Positions 33,455-45,070 of a stretch of 64,000 bases of DNA are shown here, in pieces. The position numbers were made by a program, and so were the translations under genes. Each line of letters starts with the position of its first letter. Position 1 is the stretch's first letter. Source of the stretch: Garcia nutans (Eukaryota > Streptophyta > Magnoliopsida > Malpighiales > Euphorbiaceae); the NCBI GenBank assembly GCA_947685225.1, contig CANTUV010000031.1:66073001-66137000 (forward strand), read 5' to 3'. The notes under the pieces were generated by a model that saw nothing but the letters and a program-made list of their open reading frames with translations, did not search any database and had not been told where the DNA came from.

Positions 33455-34771
33455 CTACCATGAAGGTTGCTGGTGGTGGCACCCTATTGAATCTTGGAAA
33501 TGGTTACCTTTGGTATTGGGCTTATCCGGCTTCGGTAGCTTACCACTATCGATTATATCTTGGATCTCATGTTTCAATCGGGTACATCTATCAGTCTCAT
33601 GTCCTTGAGTCCGATGAAATTGACAAAAAGCCTTAGTATCAAATTTTGGAGGTAAAGGATTTGGCAAAGGTCAAGGGGCAAACGGTTGTAACAACCCTTT
33701 CTTTTGTAGCTTGTTGAAGACCCAAGATAAAGGCTTCCCTAGATCTGAAAATTACCTTCTATTTGCTTGACCAGTTGTATTGACATTAACTTCTTTTTGC
33801 GTGCTTTGATTTCCAGACTAGTAGTTCCCTTTCTCATTCCTTCTTGCCAAAAAGCGGTTCCTCTCCCTTTCCCACTCTTCAATTTGTAGACCAGCTTGGA
33901 GAAGATCTTTGAAATCATGGATGAGTGTATGAGACATCATTTCACAAAGACTAGGAAACACCCCTCTCACAATCATTCTTATTTGATCAGACTCATCGGG
34001 CGTCTTCTTGAGCAAAGCAGCCTTATTTCTCCACCTTTTCACATAGTCCATTAAATTCTCATTTGGCCTTTGTCTAATAGACTCAACTTCCATTAAGGTA
34101 ACATCCAACTCGACATTATACCCATATTGCTGAATGAAAGCCTTGTATAACATGTCTCAATCTTTTTGAGTACTTTCCTCTAAAGTGTTAAACCAATTTT
34201 GGACAACAGGGTCCAATGAGAGCATAAAGTACCTTAGAGTTTGAGCCTTAGTAGCTCGGGCAGACTGTATAGCAGTGATATACTGCTTCACATGGAGATG
34301 GGGGTTTCTAGTACCATTGTACATAGCGAAAGAAGGCATCTTGAACTTATAAGGGACCTCCTCATCTTGTTCAAATAGTTTGTCGATCTCAGACACCTCT
34401 TCGATTTTCAGTTTCTTCTCCAATTTTTTTTCTAAATCTGCGATCATCTTTTCAACATCAGAAGTTTTGGTTTTCTCCATAGTTGATCTTTCAACAATCT
34501 TTGGTTCTTTCTTCTTGTCTTGAGGATCTTGAAAGTATTAGGCCCAGTCGTCATCATCATCAATGATCACCTTATCATCATCAAAAGCTACTTCACCAAC
34601 ATTAGCCTTCCCTTTATCCTTTGGCTTCTTGGTGCTAGCAGATGCTTCAGCATGATTTCCTAAAATTGCAGCCAATTAGTTCTTCACGGTCTCGGCCATG
34701 GCCTCTTTTATTTCTTCCATCTTGACATTGAGGGCATCATCCACCATTCTTTGAATTTGTTCGGGCTCCAT
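33455..34771 (-). pseudogene. gag of the pol-less Tat-type element
   Basis: One frame on minus from an ATG at 34771 (MEPEQIQRMVDDALN) to 33455, broken by several in-frame stops (among them 34157-34159 and 33818-33820). The order is an N-terminal helical region, the capsid with YKFKMPSFAMYNGTRNP and the MDYVKRWRNKA box (about 34370-33900), and a knuckle of the CHHC type, CQFHRTQGHETDRC (about 33620-33575). The CHHC spacing equals that in the Tat element at 42749-44170. After the knuckle about 65 bases remain before the Tekay-like insertion. Its role was to form the particle; the stops make it inactive now. Confidence 0.75.
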
Positions 34772-35964
34772 TACTTTTGGAGAGCAAGCGATTGAGTCAT
34801 TGCTAGATTCTTTATCTCCGGCATAGGTCGGATTGTCACAAGCTTTTCAACTGTCGTAATCCAGGGCTATGAGCCAGAAAGGATCAATAATATGAGATGC
34901 AAATGTATGCATGTATGCATGTATGCACAAACAATCAACAAAGAAAGATAATTAGGACGTTCCTTCCAACCTTATAACATCCACACACGAATGGCGAGTC
35001 TCTTTTCTTAGGTATATAGTTAATAAAATACCAACATGGGGTATCTTATTTTTAAATATTTCCCTTGGACTTTTCAACCAATAGTTATATTTTCAAAAAT
35101 GAAAATCAACTCATAATAATTCCCATTAATTGGGTTTTAATCCATTTAACCAACTAATATAGCTTTTATGCTATATTGGATTAAAATGAAATTAAGAGGT
35201 TTATTACAAATATATTTCTCACTTGAAAAAGCAACTAGTGGTTCATGCCAAAAACAAGCCCATGGTTAATTTATTCTTAGTATAAACTAGGCTCACAATT
35301 GATTTTTGGTATTTCGTAATTGACCAAAATAATTTTTGCAAGCTTTTTGTAAGAAAAGGTTGAATGAAAATAATTTTGTTTCTAAGCCCATTGTAAAAAG
35401 ATTTTAGAAAATTTGTATTTTGGGCTTTGTATTTGGGTTATGAATAAAAGAATTTTTAACTTGTTTTGGAAAAATTTTATGTCCAAAGACCATTTTGAAA
35501 ATGTTTTGAAAATAGCTTTGGTCTTTTGGATTTAGGCAAAAATTTATTTTGAGCATACAAATGTACTTAGGTCATATTAGGAAAAAAAAAAACAAACCAA
35601 ATAAGCCATGATTTAAGCCAAGATAAATTAACCATAGTCAAACAACATGCATTTGGGGTAAAAACCTAAGGAAAGTAACTAGGCCAATTACATGAGCTTT
35701 AGTCTTTAGTAAAAAGGCTTAGGTTCCCATAGCAAGTATATACCAAATGGTATGAGGCTATGAGTGGTTATGTCATGCTCAAACTTCATACCTTGAGTGA
35801 AAGTATGGTATCCCTTACATAACACAACACGGGTAACACGGGCATCCTAACTCACGCACACAATGCAATCTAATATGATGCAATGGATAATATCATTATA
35901 AGAAAGAATAGAATAATATAAGACCAACGGAATAAACTTCTCTTATCCCCAGTGGAGTCGCTAC
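34772..35964 (-). other. 5' leader and PBS of the pol-less Tat-type element
   Basis: Non-coding. Next to the LTR, minus reads GTAGCGACTCCACTGGGGAT, a slightly decayed version of the TGGCGACTCCACTGGGG site seen intact at 40861. The rest is AT-rich leader with an ATGTATGC run near 34900-34925 and no reading frame. Confidence 0.6.
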
Positions 35965-37856
35965 TGTAAGCGGGGATTTTCGCCTCCACTCCCAGTGGAA
36001 TAGTTCTTGCGACTTCGGCACTGTTTAGGCTTGGGGCCTAAGAGAATACGGACCTAAGTCCGAAAAAAATGGAGTCGCCACCCAGATATGCTGGGAAAAG
36101 AAAGGGGTAGATGACTCGATTCCTAAGGAATCTCCAACCCCCTAATGGGTTCGGAAAGTTGGGTACGTGTGGGGAAGGTGAGAAATGGCCCAGCAGCCCC
36201 ACAACGCTCGGTTCATTAGAACCGGCCTCCTTTACAGGTCTTAATATTATAAAATTCTTAAATATAATAATGTTATCCATATTACACACAACAATTGAAA
36301 TAAAGCATCGTTATATTAAAAATCAAAATAATGTCCAAGCAAAGCAAATAAATGGTCACCCATCCGAAGATGGAAACATGCCCTTACATCATCCATGTCT
36401 AAACTAATAGGACACCCGCCAAAAGGTAGAAACATGTCCTTTACATTGGTCTAAAATATAAAAGCAATTTAAATTACATGATATTTAACTAATGAGGTAC
36501 CCACAAAGTGGAAACACACCTCTTACACTTTTAATACTAAACAAGCAAATAATAACAATATAGAAAACATCCATCCATGATAAATTAAATAAATCAAGCA
36601 TTGAAATTAAATAAATCAACTACTAAGGCATATAATAGACTACTTAATCAAATCTAAAAATAAAGCAAGTAAAGATACAAATTGAGGTTTACTGTTTCCA
36701 TTTAAAGTTCTTTAATTAATATTTAGGGTTTTGAAACCTTAAGATATTATTATTGTTATTTGTTTAGGCTAGTGTAAGTTTTAAGAGAATTGAAATGGAT
36801 TAGGGTTTTATAATTTAAGAAATTAGTAAGGTTCTTTAATTGATCAAATTAGGGTTTGAGGGGTAAAATCATGAAATTAGGGTTTTAACATTTTAAGACA
36901 TTAGGTTTATAATTCATGTTAACTGGATTGTTATTTTGGATTTACTGTATAGGGTTTGAATGTTTAGGTTTATAAGGTTTTAAGGATTAGGAAAACTAGG
37001 GTTTACAGTTTTGAGGGAATTAAGGTTTAAGAAAACTTAGGGTTTAGATTAACTAGTTTGGGGTTTACTGTTTTGGTTTTGGAGTTGAAGAAAATAGTTT
37101 AAAATTTTATAAAGTAATTGTGATTTTTTAGAAACTATAAAGTGAGTTTAGAGTTTGGATATTTAACAAAACATTTAGAAGTTTTGGAAAAAGAATTAGA
37201 AGAAAATAGTTTAGGGTGTTTAAAAGCTTTTGGAAATAGAAAAAACGATTTAAGGTTTTTTGGAAATAAAAGAGTATTTTTTTTTGGGTTTTTTGGAAAA
37301 AGGAAAAATTTAGGGTTTTAGAGGTTCAGAAGAAGCAAAAAAGTATTTCTAGGGTTCTTAAGGTTTAGAAGAAATAGAAAAGTATTTTTAGGGTTTTTAC
37401 GGTTTAGAAGAAACAGAAAAGCATTTTTAGGGTTTTTAAGGTTTAGAAGAAACAGAAAAGTATTTTTAGGATTTTTTGAAACAAAAGAAACAAATTAGGG
37501 TTTTTAAGGTATTTGAAAACAGAAGAAATCATTTATGTTATTGAAACGAAGATCAATGTTACCACATGTTTATAGATCAAGATTTTGAGTGTATATTCTT
37601 ATGAATCAAAGTAACAAAGCTATTGTAAGAAAATAAAAAAATAGAAATTAGAGATTCAAACCTTCATTCATTGGCTCTACCAAAATTTGCTTCTTGGATG
37701 AGCAAGGACAAAGGCAAGGTTGCTGCCTTTGATAAATTGTTGATGGCTTTGCTTGTTCCTCTCAAATCTGAAGTCCCAAGTTCAAAGTTTTAGTCCTAAG
37801 TTTTTCTCCCTCTAGAGTCCGATCGTTAATCCCCCTCTTTCTCCATTTTATTAGTG

Positions 37857-37867
37857 TTATTTATAGG
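37857..37867 (-). promoter_or_regulatory. Candidate TATA box of the Tat-type 5' LTR
   Basis: CCTATAAATAA on minus, preserved at the matching place in the other LTR (about 5457-5466). Position about 450 bp inside the LTR fits a U3/R boundary. Confidence 0.4.
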
Positions 37868-38102
37868 AAATTTATATGATACCAAATAGAATTTGGTTTC
37901 GAAAAAAATTGCGTTGGAAAATTTTGCTGGCGAAATTTGCGATAGGCTGCAAGGAATTGCGAGAAACTGCGTTAAAAATTTGCACGCAGTGGGCTGCCAA
38001 GCCATTTTGTCCGCAGGAAGTTCCTGTGGGCAAAATGGCCCAAGGCCATTTTGACCAATGACTTTCGGCGACGAAATTTTTCATCGCTGATTTTTCCGTC
38101 GC

Positions 38103-38199
38103 CGATTTTTATTTTTATTTTTATTTTTATTTTTATTTTTATTTTTATTTTTATTTTTATTTTTATTTTTATTTTTATTTTTATTTTTATTTTTTATTA
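38103..38199. repeat. (TTTTTA)n microsatellite
   Basis: About 16 hexamer units in the 5' LTR, against only a handful at 5750-5790 in the 3' LTR. The expansion therefore happened after insertion. Confidence 0.9.
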
Positions 38200-38322
38200 C
38201 TATAATTATAAAAAATAAATACTAAATCAAATATTATTTAATTAAGATAACACAAAAATTATTTTGGACTAAATAAAATATATTGGACCGGACTGGGTCA
38301 AAAATTAAGGGTCTACACTTGC

Positions 38323-38915
38323 TCAACCAAAGGAAATCCTTCTCATACTCAGTCACCATCTTCATCTCCTGCTTCAAACTCAGGAATTCCTTCTTCTTAG
38401 CATCTTTATACTCTCTGGGGGTATACTTCTTCTCAAATTCCCATAGAAAATTGGCATATGTCAGCACCGGTGGATCATCTAACCCATGCGGAATTGGCTT
38501 CCACCAGTCGTAGGCGTCCCCCTGCATAAGAGATAATGCATAGTCAAACTTCTCTTCTGACGTGGCCTGTAACTGGATAAACACCCTTTGAACTTTATTC
38601 AGCCACTGCTCTACCTCGGCTGGATTAATTGTACCTACAAAACCATGATCCCATACTTCCTCAGCTTATCATACTTCCTGGTCTGTGGTAGTGGCTGCAG
38701 TGACTGCTGCTACTGCTGTATTTATACTAGGGCCTGACGGAGTCGCTCTACCATCTACTAAACCTAGACTGGTGGATCTCCCTGTCTTGCTGGTCTACCT
38801 AGCACTGATGCAGATGCCTCCCCAGTAGTCTCAACACTAGCTCCAGCTCTACTCTCTTCTGGAGCTACACTCTCAGCACTCCCCTAAACATACTGGTGCA
38901 TCCTAAATGCCATAT
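38323..38915 (-). pseudogene. Decayed gag, N-terminal part, of the outer element
   Basis: On minus a run of about 85 codons (38584-38330) is open and clearly chromovirus gag: FIQLQATSEEKFDYALSLMQ, then DAYDWWKPIPHG with the conserved WW, then KKYTPREYKDAKKKEFLSLK. Upstream (38915-38585) the frame shifts, but DKLRKYG and WLNKV-like blocks remain visible. The open frame then runs by chance into the Tat LTR. The gag continues at 3557 after the Tat-type element is removed. Confidence 0.75.
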
Positions 38916-39040
38916 CTACCTATGTCTGTAAATTCAACAAAGATTACCACATCAGGGATCAGATAATATACCAGTGCAAATTCATGGAACACACTTTAAA
39001 ACCACATTTAAAATCCATATTTTCTCTCTCCAAAAATCCA

Positions 39041-39084
39041 CCTAGGTCGAGAACCTCAAACCTAGGCTCTAATATCAAAATAAA
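39041..39084 (-). other. PBS region and hairpin of the outer element
   Basis: On minus the site at 39077-39066 reads TGATATTAGAGC, two transitions away from TGGTATCAGAGC. It runs into a hairpin at 39041-39066 (CCTAGGT with ACCTAGG, plus GAG with CTC), laid out like the one beside the LARD PBS. Confidence 0.6.
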
Positions 39085-39805
39085 TGTAACATCCTTATAC
39101 CATATATACATATATTACATACATCTGCTATATGTAAAATATGCATATACAACACAAAAAATGTCACTATTATTGTCTTTTTAAAATTTTCCATAGATTC
39201 AATAAAAAATATTTTAAAATTTATAATGTAGTTTAAATAAATAAAGAAATAATATTATCTTCTAATAATTTAAGGACCAAAATACATAATTAGTTAATAA
39301 AATCTCAGGAAAAAATTTGCCAAAGTTTTGTCTATAATTTTAAAGTTCCCAAAAATCAAATAACTCAACCTATCAAAACAAATACACTCCCAATAATAAT
39401 AAATCAAATATTTCGCCCAAACTTCTCAACATCCTCCAACTACTCCCTAAAATACTTAAATATGTACATATAAATAAAAATATATACACAATCCCATGTC
39501 ATAAAATTTTATCCAAAATTTCTTTATAGTTTATAACATTCCCAAATATGTAAACATAATATACATAATTATGTCATGTCTTATAAAATAAAATGTATAC
39601 ATGTCAGCAGCTGGCTCTGATCCTATGGCAGGCAATTTTACTTCAGGAAATCAAACCAAGTCTAGACTTGACCAGATCTAGATGAACTCTGCAAATCCAC
39701 GGATCAACCCTGTCACCTACGTGATGAATTTCAATTCCCTAAGCTAAAAGCCTAGTGGTACATACTTTGATAATAATAAAACTTTAAAAAGATAATGTAT
39801 TGTAC
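39085..39805 (-). repeat. 5' LTR of the outer element, first fragment
   Basis: Starts TGTAACATCCTTATACC on plus and matches the left part of the LTR at 1-2792, with decay of the double stem-loop (39718-39765). Interrupted at 39805 by the Tat element; 39801-39805 TGTAC is the target duplication. Confidence 0.75.
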
Positions 39806-40045
39806 TGTGAATACTCGAATTTTGAGGCTCGGAAAGCTGATTTTCTCATACTGCAAAAAACCAAGCCAGACCGGACGACCACAGTAAAGTTCACCGAAAG
39901 TATGTCTTCATGGTACTTGAAATGTCCGGAATGTCACGAGGATCACGGATATGGTCCCGGAATACTTTTTGGAGGTTCGTAGCTCTCGGAAAATCAGTTT
40001 GAATGAAAAATCATGCGTGCCATTGTGGGGACTCAACCGTCAACC

Positions 40046-40174
40046 ACGGCGGTCCGCCCGCCAGGACCGGAGGTCCGACCGCCGAACACCGCGGCGGTCC
40101 GACCGCCGAACATGGCAGTCCGACCGCTGACCGCGGCAGTCCGACCGCAGGGTCCGGAGGTCCGACCGCCGCCG
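40046..40174. repeat. GC-rich palindromic minisatellite in the Tat 5' LTR
   Basis: Repeated GGTCCGACCGCC and GGCGGTCC blocks, which are reverse complements of each other around a central base. The 3' LTR has only about 59 bp of it (49732-49790), so copy number changed by about 70 bp. It sits roughly 75-200 bp upstream of the TATA box. Confidence 0.8.
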
Positions 40175-40247
40175 TTTTTGTTTTTTCCCTTTTTCCCGGC
40201 TTGTCACTTCCACAGCGGTTCGACCGCCGTCTGGGTCTGTTTTTGTC

Positions 40248-40254
40248 TATAAAA
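40248..40254 (+). promoter_or_regulatory. TATA box of the Tat 5' LTR
   Basis: TATAAAA in the context GTCTATAAAAGGC, repeated exactly at 49865-49871 in the 3' LTR. A transcription start would be expected around 40280. Confidence 0.65.
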
Positions 40255-40860
40255 GGCTATTAAATTTTCAGAAGGGGGGCTTTTTTTGGTTTTCGGAACC
40301 TCGTGCTGACGAACTCTCTATTTTCATGCTTAAGAACTTTTCTTGGACTTTTCTTTGCATAAACCTAATCTTGTGCTGCAGGAATCAATCCGTAATCAAG
40401 GATCATAATCCAAGGTCCAAGAAAACGAGATATGGAACTTCGAAGTGGGAAAATCCTAAGCAGGGTAATATTATAATTCATCTTTTGTCAATTCAAGCAT
40501 GTCATAAGCATTCCATCTTCTTCTTAATTTCTTCTTTTTGGTCAAAGACCTAATCCTTTTAGGTCTAAGACCTAATTAACTAATCAATGAACATTTCAGC
40601 ATTAAGCCATGAATCAATCAATCTTGTTGGTCAAAGACCTAATCATTTTAGGTTTTAGGCCTAATTAACTAATCAATCGACATTTTGGCATTAAGCCATG
40701 AATCAATAAATCTTGTTGGTCAAAGACCTAATCTCTTTTGGCATGAAGCCCATCACAATTAAAATCAACCTTTTGGCACGGAGCCTAAATTGCATTCTTT
40801 TTGGTACCAAGTACCCAAGTTTCATCAAATTTAGCACTAAGTGCTCAAAATCCCACAATT

Positions 40861-40877
40861 TGGCGACTCCACTGGGG
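40861..40877 (+). other. Tat-type primer-binding site
   Basis: TGGCGACTCCACTGGGG, the PBS form of the Tat/Ogre group, generally assigned to an arginine tRNA. It begins 3 nt after the truncated LTR. The adjoining bases up to 40897 are complementary to 49452-49482. Confidence 0.75.
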
Positions 40878-41599
40878 CCATAAAAATGATTTATGGGATC
40901 TTAGTGGACTACGATTGTTTATTTGACTAACTTGCCCTTCTTTAGGGTACTTTTATTTATTTTGCAAGGTACCTTAGCAATATATATCCTTTCCTTAAGG
41001 ATATTGGAATAAGATTGATAAAAGGAATCTTTTTCCTTTGATGGACCCTTTGTTTGATTAATTGTGCAATTGTTTTTGTCATTTAGAGAATCTTTTTCTC
41101 TTGCATTAAATGGGGGAATCATTTTCCTCCATTACATAAAAAATTGTTTTCAAATGATTTTCATCTCTTTCTGTTCAAAATTCTGAGTCTGGATAGCAAG
41201 TAGCGCTGACCGGCAGGTCTCCTTGATTATGCCGGCGGACAGCCAAAGCGTCCTCCCTGTTGTCGCAAACCATTCCAATCCTTTTGGAGTGGCCCATGAG
41301 TAAACGTACTGTCGGACCCACGCGAAACTCTTTGTTTCACATGTGGTTAGGTATATCTTACTCAAGACTCAAGGGTCCCTATTATAAGCCTATTCTCTAT
41401 TTTTCATGTAACAATAGAACCCTCCCTTAGGTTGTATGTACCCAATAATAGTGCCACATTCCATTAAAATGAATTATGATGTGATGAGGTGCATTCATGC
41501 AACATAACAACATTGTTTTGGGGAAAACCTTTTGATATATGCAAGTGGACCAAGAGTCTTCCTACCCTACACACTACCCTGATCCTTTACCCTTAACCT
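40878..41599 (+). other. Untranslated leader of the Tat-type element
   Basis: No reading frame of note. It ends in a pyrimidine-rich stretch and CCTTTGCAG at 41597-41604, which resembles a splice acceptor just upstream of gag; a leader intron is possible but no donor was identified. Confidence 0.5.
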
Positions 41600-41713
41600 T
41601 TGCAGGTACCCACTATCCGTGCGCCTTCACCTACACAAGCTACACCAACTCCAACTGTGCAATCACCCACAAGTCCTACTACCCCAACTTCACCAACTAC
41701 TCCAATTACTGAA

Positions 41714-43080
41714 ATGGCTACTATTGAACAGATTAAGGCCTTGCTAGATGGACAGGTTAAGGAAATTGAAGCTAGGATGCAAGAAAGAATTGATGAAGCT
41801 TTGGCTGCCCAAAGGGTAGCCATCTTAGCCGAATTGGGAGGGGCACCAAAGACAGCCACTACTCCTGGAAGTCTAGGGAAGGAACCTATTGTGGGACAAA
41901 CTAGTACCCCCATGACTGCTCAGAATAATACCCCTGTCATCAATCTGGAGGATCCACCCTCTAAGAATGCTACTGAAACTGATGAACTAAAAAAGAAACT
42001 TGAATTGCTTGAAAGGTCAATCACTGCCATGAAAACTCATAAAGAGGTGGTAGACATGGATTCCTTATCCTTGTTTCCCCAAGCTAGGTTGCCTCTAAAA
42101 TTCAAGATGCCTGGGATGGACAGATTTGATGGGACTACTTGCCCTAAAACCCACCTGAAGATGTATGTAGGGGCCTTAAGCCCTTGGGGTTTAAATGACG
42201 AGCTCTTTACTCAACTCTTCCAACAATCCTTGACTGGTGCTGCCCTTAAATGGTTTGTAAGCCTGGATCGTGCCAAGATTAAGACCTGGGAAGACATCTG
42301 CAATGCATTTAACACTCAATACCACTACAATATTGAGGTAGATGTCACTAGAAGAGAGCTTGAGACTACCAAACAAAACAACAATGAACCCTTCTCCTCG
42401 TTCCTTACGAGATGGAGGGCGAAGGCTGCCCAAATGATTAATCACCCTTCAGAACAGGAGCAAATTGATATTATAATCAAGAACCTAAGGCCTACATATC
42501 AAGCTCAACTGCAAACCCAATACCTACCTAGTTTCAGATCGCTCATTGCGACTCCAACTAAGGTAGAAGACTTGATACAATTGGGTAAGATAGTGGATGA
42601 GGGAGCTGCTTCAAAGTATAAGAAACAGGGCCAAGCTGCTTAGTATCACAAGGTCAATGAAGTGGCCAATATTGTCCCTGCAAATCCTTTACGTGTGGGC
42701 AATCTTGGGCAGAGAAATTAGCCAAGAAGGCAATATACCGACCTTGGGATGCCCCTTCATCTAGTGTTTAAAAAGGCTGTGGAAGGAAAGTACTTGAAGC
42801 CTTTGGACCCGAGGCCTCCTCCAAACCCATTACCCTCCAATTATAAGGCCAATAAGTACTGTGAATACCATCAAGGAAAAGGGCATAGGACAGATGCTTG
42901 CTGGACTCTGAAAAATCACATCCAGGATTTGGTGGATAGTGGTGACATCATTCCTCTCAGGAGTCAACCAAACATTAATACTAACCCTTTGCCCAATCAT
43001 TCCATCCACGCCATCACTATGGAAGAAGAGTTGTTTGATTCTTTCAAACTTCTCTTGGAAATGAATGAAATATGTGTGCT
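41714..43080 (+). pseudogene. gag of the Tat-type element
   Basis: The frame is open from about 41600 and its first ATG is at 41714 (MATIEQIKALLDGQ). A proline/threonine-rich lead-in precedes it. The capsid domain spans about codons 120-275 from that ATG: LKFKMPGMDRFDGTTCPKTH, then LKWFVSLDRAKIKTWEDICN, then FLTRWRAKAAQM. TAG stops at 42641-42643 and 42719-42721 interrupt the same frame, which then continues from 42749 into a CHHC knuckle, CEYHQGKGHRTDAC (about 42860-42901). Gag forms the virus-like particle and binds RNA through the knuckle. The knuckle type is shared with the gag at 33455-34771, which ties both to the Tat lineage. Confidence 0.85.
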
Positions 43081-44170
43081 GGATCTGAATGACCTCGCTG
43101 AAGAGGTCGATGCTTTGACAAGAAGTGGAAGGCAATATCAACCACTTGACTTGGGGAAAGCCCCTAAGACCACGAATCACCCATATAAGAAGACGCCAGA
43201 ACCAAAGGAAGACCCTGTCCTCACTCAACTTAAACAAACTCAAGCTAAGGTGTCAATTTGGGAGCTCCTTGCTTCCTCATTCCCACAACGTCAGGCTCTC
43301 AGTAAAGCTTTGAGTCAACTTGATACATCAGTAGACACAAGCCCAGAAGCTTTGGTGGCCACTTTGACCCAATCAACCAAGGCATTGAGTATCAGGTTTT
43401 CTGATGTAGATTTACCGAAAGATGGCATGAAACACAATGATGCTCTATACATCACCATACAAACTGGGGGAAAGACTGTGCCCATGGTTCTCATTGATAA
43501 TGGGTCAGCCTTAAATGTATGTCCCTTAAAAGTAGCAAGCTGTCTGGGATTGGAGGCTATAGATCTTACACCTTCTGATCAAATTGTTAGAGCATATGAT
43601 AACACTCGAAGAGAAATTTTGGGTGTTGCTACTCTGGAAGTTGCTATTGGACCGGTGAAAATGAGAGTGCCTTTCCAGGTCATTGATGTACCCGCGAGCT
43701 TTAATCTCCTCCTTGGAAGGCCGTGGATTCATCAGAATAATGTTGTACCTTCTTCATTACATCAAAAACTTAAGTTCCCTTTCGAAGGAAAAATCATCAC
43801 TATTAAAGGAGACATATGTGAAATGAACAAGAAAACCACGGATCAGTCTCTCTTTGAGGTTGTTCCTGGTGAAACTGCTATGGCCTTGACTGGGTTCCAT
43901 TATGACACTATTCAATGCATTGAAGGAGAGAGGCCCAAAGGGCCGTTTATCCTATATGACTTTGGGGAGGTCCAAATCAATTGCCTGGTGGGAATGATGT
44001 TAAGGGTAGGTCTACTTCCCGGGATGGAAATGATGAGATCTGGGAGGAAATCATCCATAGTGCGGTCATGGGAAGAACCTGAGAATAAGGGAACTTTTGG
44101 CTTGGGGTACAAACCCACAGACGAGGAGATAGAAGAGTTTGAGCATGGGAAGAAGAAAAAGAAGACTTAG
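43081..44170 (+). pseudogene. Aspartic protease region of the Tat-type element
   Basis: Same frame as gag, open from 42749 to the TAG at 44168-44170. The active site reads VLIDNGSALNVCPL (about 43490-43530), the DNGS variant of the retropepsin D-T/S-G motif. The flap and ILG-like end are seen in FNLLLGRPWIH (about 43700-43735). The enzyme would cut the Gag-Pol polyprotein inside the particle. The stretch after it (about 43800-44160) is a linker of unknown structure typical of Tat elements. Confidence 0.8.
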
Positions 44171-45070
44171 GGGGCAAAAAGCCTCAAAATGCGCCCTTAC
44201 TTTAGAACTCTGAATGGTCACTTTTGTAAACCTAGGAATGCAATTCCTTACTGTGGTTTTCAGGAACCATTCTATTCTCCTATGACTGGAAAGAGGTTAC
44301 CGGGTTTTGAGATGTTCACTGATGTTTTTGCCATAAAGGAAGAAGAGCCAGAACCTATAACTGATCCATAAGTGGAAGATTTCATGCAGCCTAGTCTCTT
44401 TGATGAGGTTGCTATGATAACCAATTTTGAAGACAAAAGGGACTTCACGAAGCTGAGCAAGACAACAGATGGACCACTGATGAACTGGTATGCCGAGGAG
44501 GGACAAGTGGCTATAGTCAAACCTAGTCCTGTGTCACACCCTGAACCTGAGTCTTGTACCGAGTCAAATCTTGAGTCAAACACCGAGTCAGAATCCAGTT
44601 CTGAGTCTTCCTTAGCTTCAGGAATAGAAAACCCTGATGTCGAATGTAATGTAACTCTGGAGGATGACTCCGCCGTTATTAATGAAACTGTTCAAGTTCT
44701 TGGTTACCCTGTGTCTTTTGCTTTCCAAGTATTATCTAGCAAAAATGAAATAAATGAAATAAAAGAAATGAATGAAAAGATAATAATTGGCAAAGAAAAC
44801 GAATATACATACATTGCATATGATTGTGTGAATAAGGAACAGGTTGTTGAGTGCATCAAAAGATATGTCGACTGCTTCATGTGGAAGACAAGTGATGTCA
44901 CGGGAATAGACCCAGCAATAGCAGTTCATAAGATTCCGCTATACCTAGATGCAAAGCCGGTTAAGCTGAAGTTGAGAAGAATGAAGCCAGAATGGTCTTT
45001 GAAAATTAAAGATGAGATTGCCAAGCAACTGGATAATAAGTTCATAGAACCAATTGTCTACCCCTCCTAG
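44171..45070 (+). pseudogene. Protease-RT linker and start of RT, Tat-type element
   Basis: The frame runs on from gag-pro with a TAA at 44369-44371 and a TAG at 45068-45070. The middle is rich in Ser/Glu (SESSSESS-like, about 44540-44630) and unlikely to be folded. The last 50 codons (DPAIAVHKIPL, RRMKPEWSLKIKDEIAKQL) are the N-terminal part of the RT. The 45068 stop lies in the conserved stretch just before the PVPKKDGKVR block. Confidence 0.75.

Larger units (their letters stand above)
3563..38317 (-). mobile_element. Pol-less Tat-type LTR retrotransposon with two nested insertions
   Basis: The ends are TG..TA/CA LTRs at 3563-5901 and 35965-38317, flanked by a perfect TSD CTTGC (3558-3562 and 38318-38322). 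On minus, the 5' LTR is followed by a TAGCGACTCCACTGGGGA primer-binding-like site, then gag (34771-33455). At the far end a purine run (CAGGGGGGCAAAC) abuts the 3' LTR. The CHHC gag knuckle and the PBS type point to the Tat lineage. Removing the nested LARD (7057-17139) and Tekay-like (21696-33384) elements leaves about 13 kb. In that remainder I find no protease, RT, RNase H or integrase, but there is a spliced PMD gene antisense to the element. It therefore looks non-autonomous. The LTRs differ visibly (strongly near the terminus, less elsewhere), so it is older than its two guests. Confidence 0.85.
35965..38317 (-). repeat. 5' LTR of the pol-less Tat-type element
   Basis: 2353 bp starting TGTAAGCGGGGATTTTCG and ending GGGTCTACA on plus. 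On minus a CCTATAAATAA at 37867-37857 is a plausible TATA box about 450 bp from the LTR start. It includes the TAGGGTTT cluster (36720-37505), the tandem repeat (37310-37480), the hairpin at 38001-38039 and a long (TTTTTA)n tract. Confidence 0.88.
39806..40857 (+). repeat. Tat-type 5' LTR, truncated at its 3' end
   Basis: Matches 49491-50473 and then jumps straight to the PBS at 40861. The final 417 bp present at 50474-50890 are missing. The break lies at a short shared TTTGGC, so a microhomology deletion is the simplest cause. It also holds a longer GC-rich palindromic minisatellite than the 3' LTR. Confidence 0.85.

Noticed and set aside
35965..38317. Reading the Tat-type LTR as the end of a plus-strand element
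   Set aside because: PBS-like site, gag direction and purine tract all place the element on minus.
40003..40263. Proline-rich open frames in two phases in the Tat 5' LTR
   Set aside because: Generated by the GC-rich GGTCCGACCGCC minisatellite, not conserved in the shorter 3' LTR array.
42830..43243. Minus-strand 137-codon frame opposite the Tat gag/protease
   Set aside because: Shadow of the sense coding sequence; no recognisable features, unlike the antisense ORF at 48516-49298.
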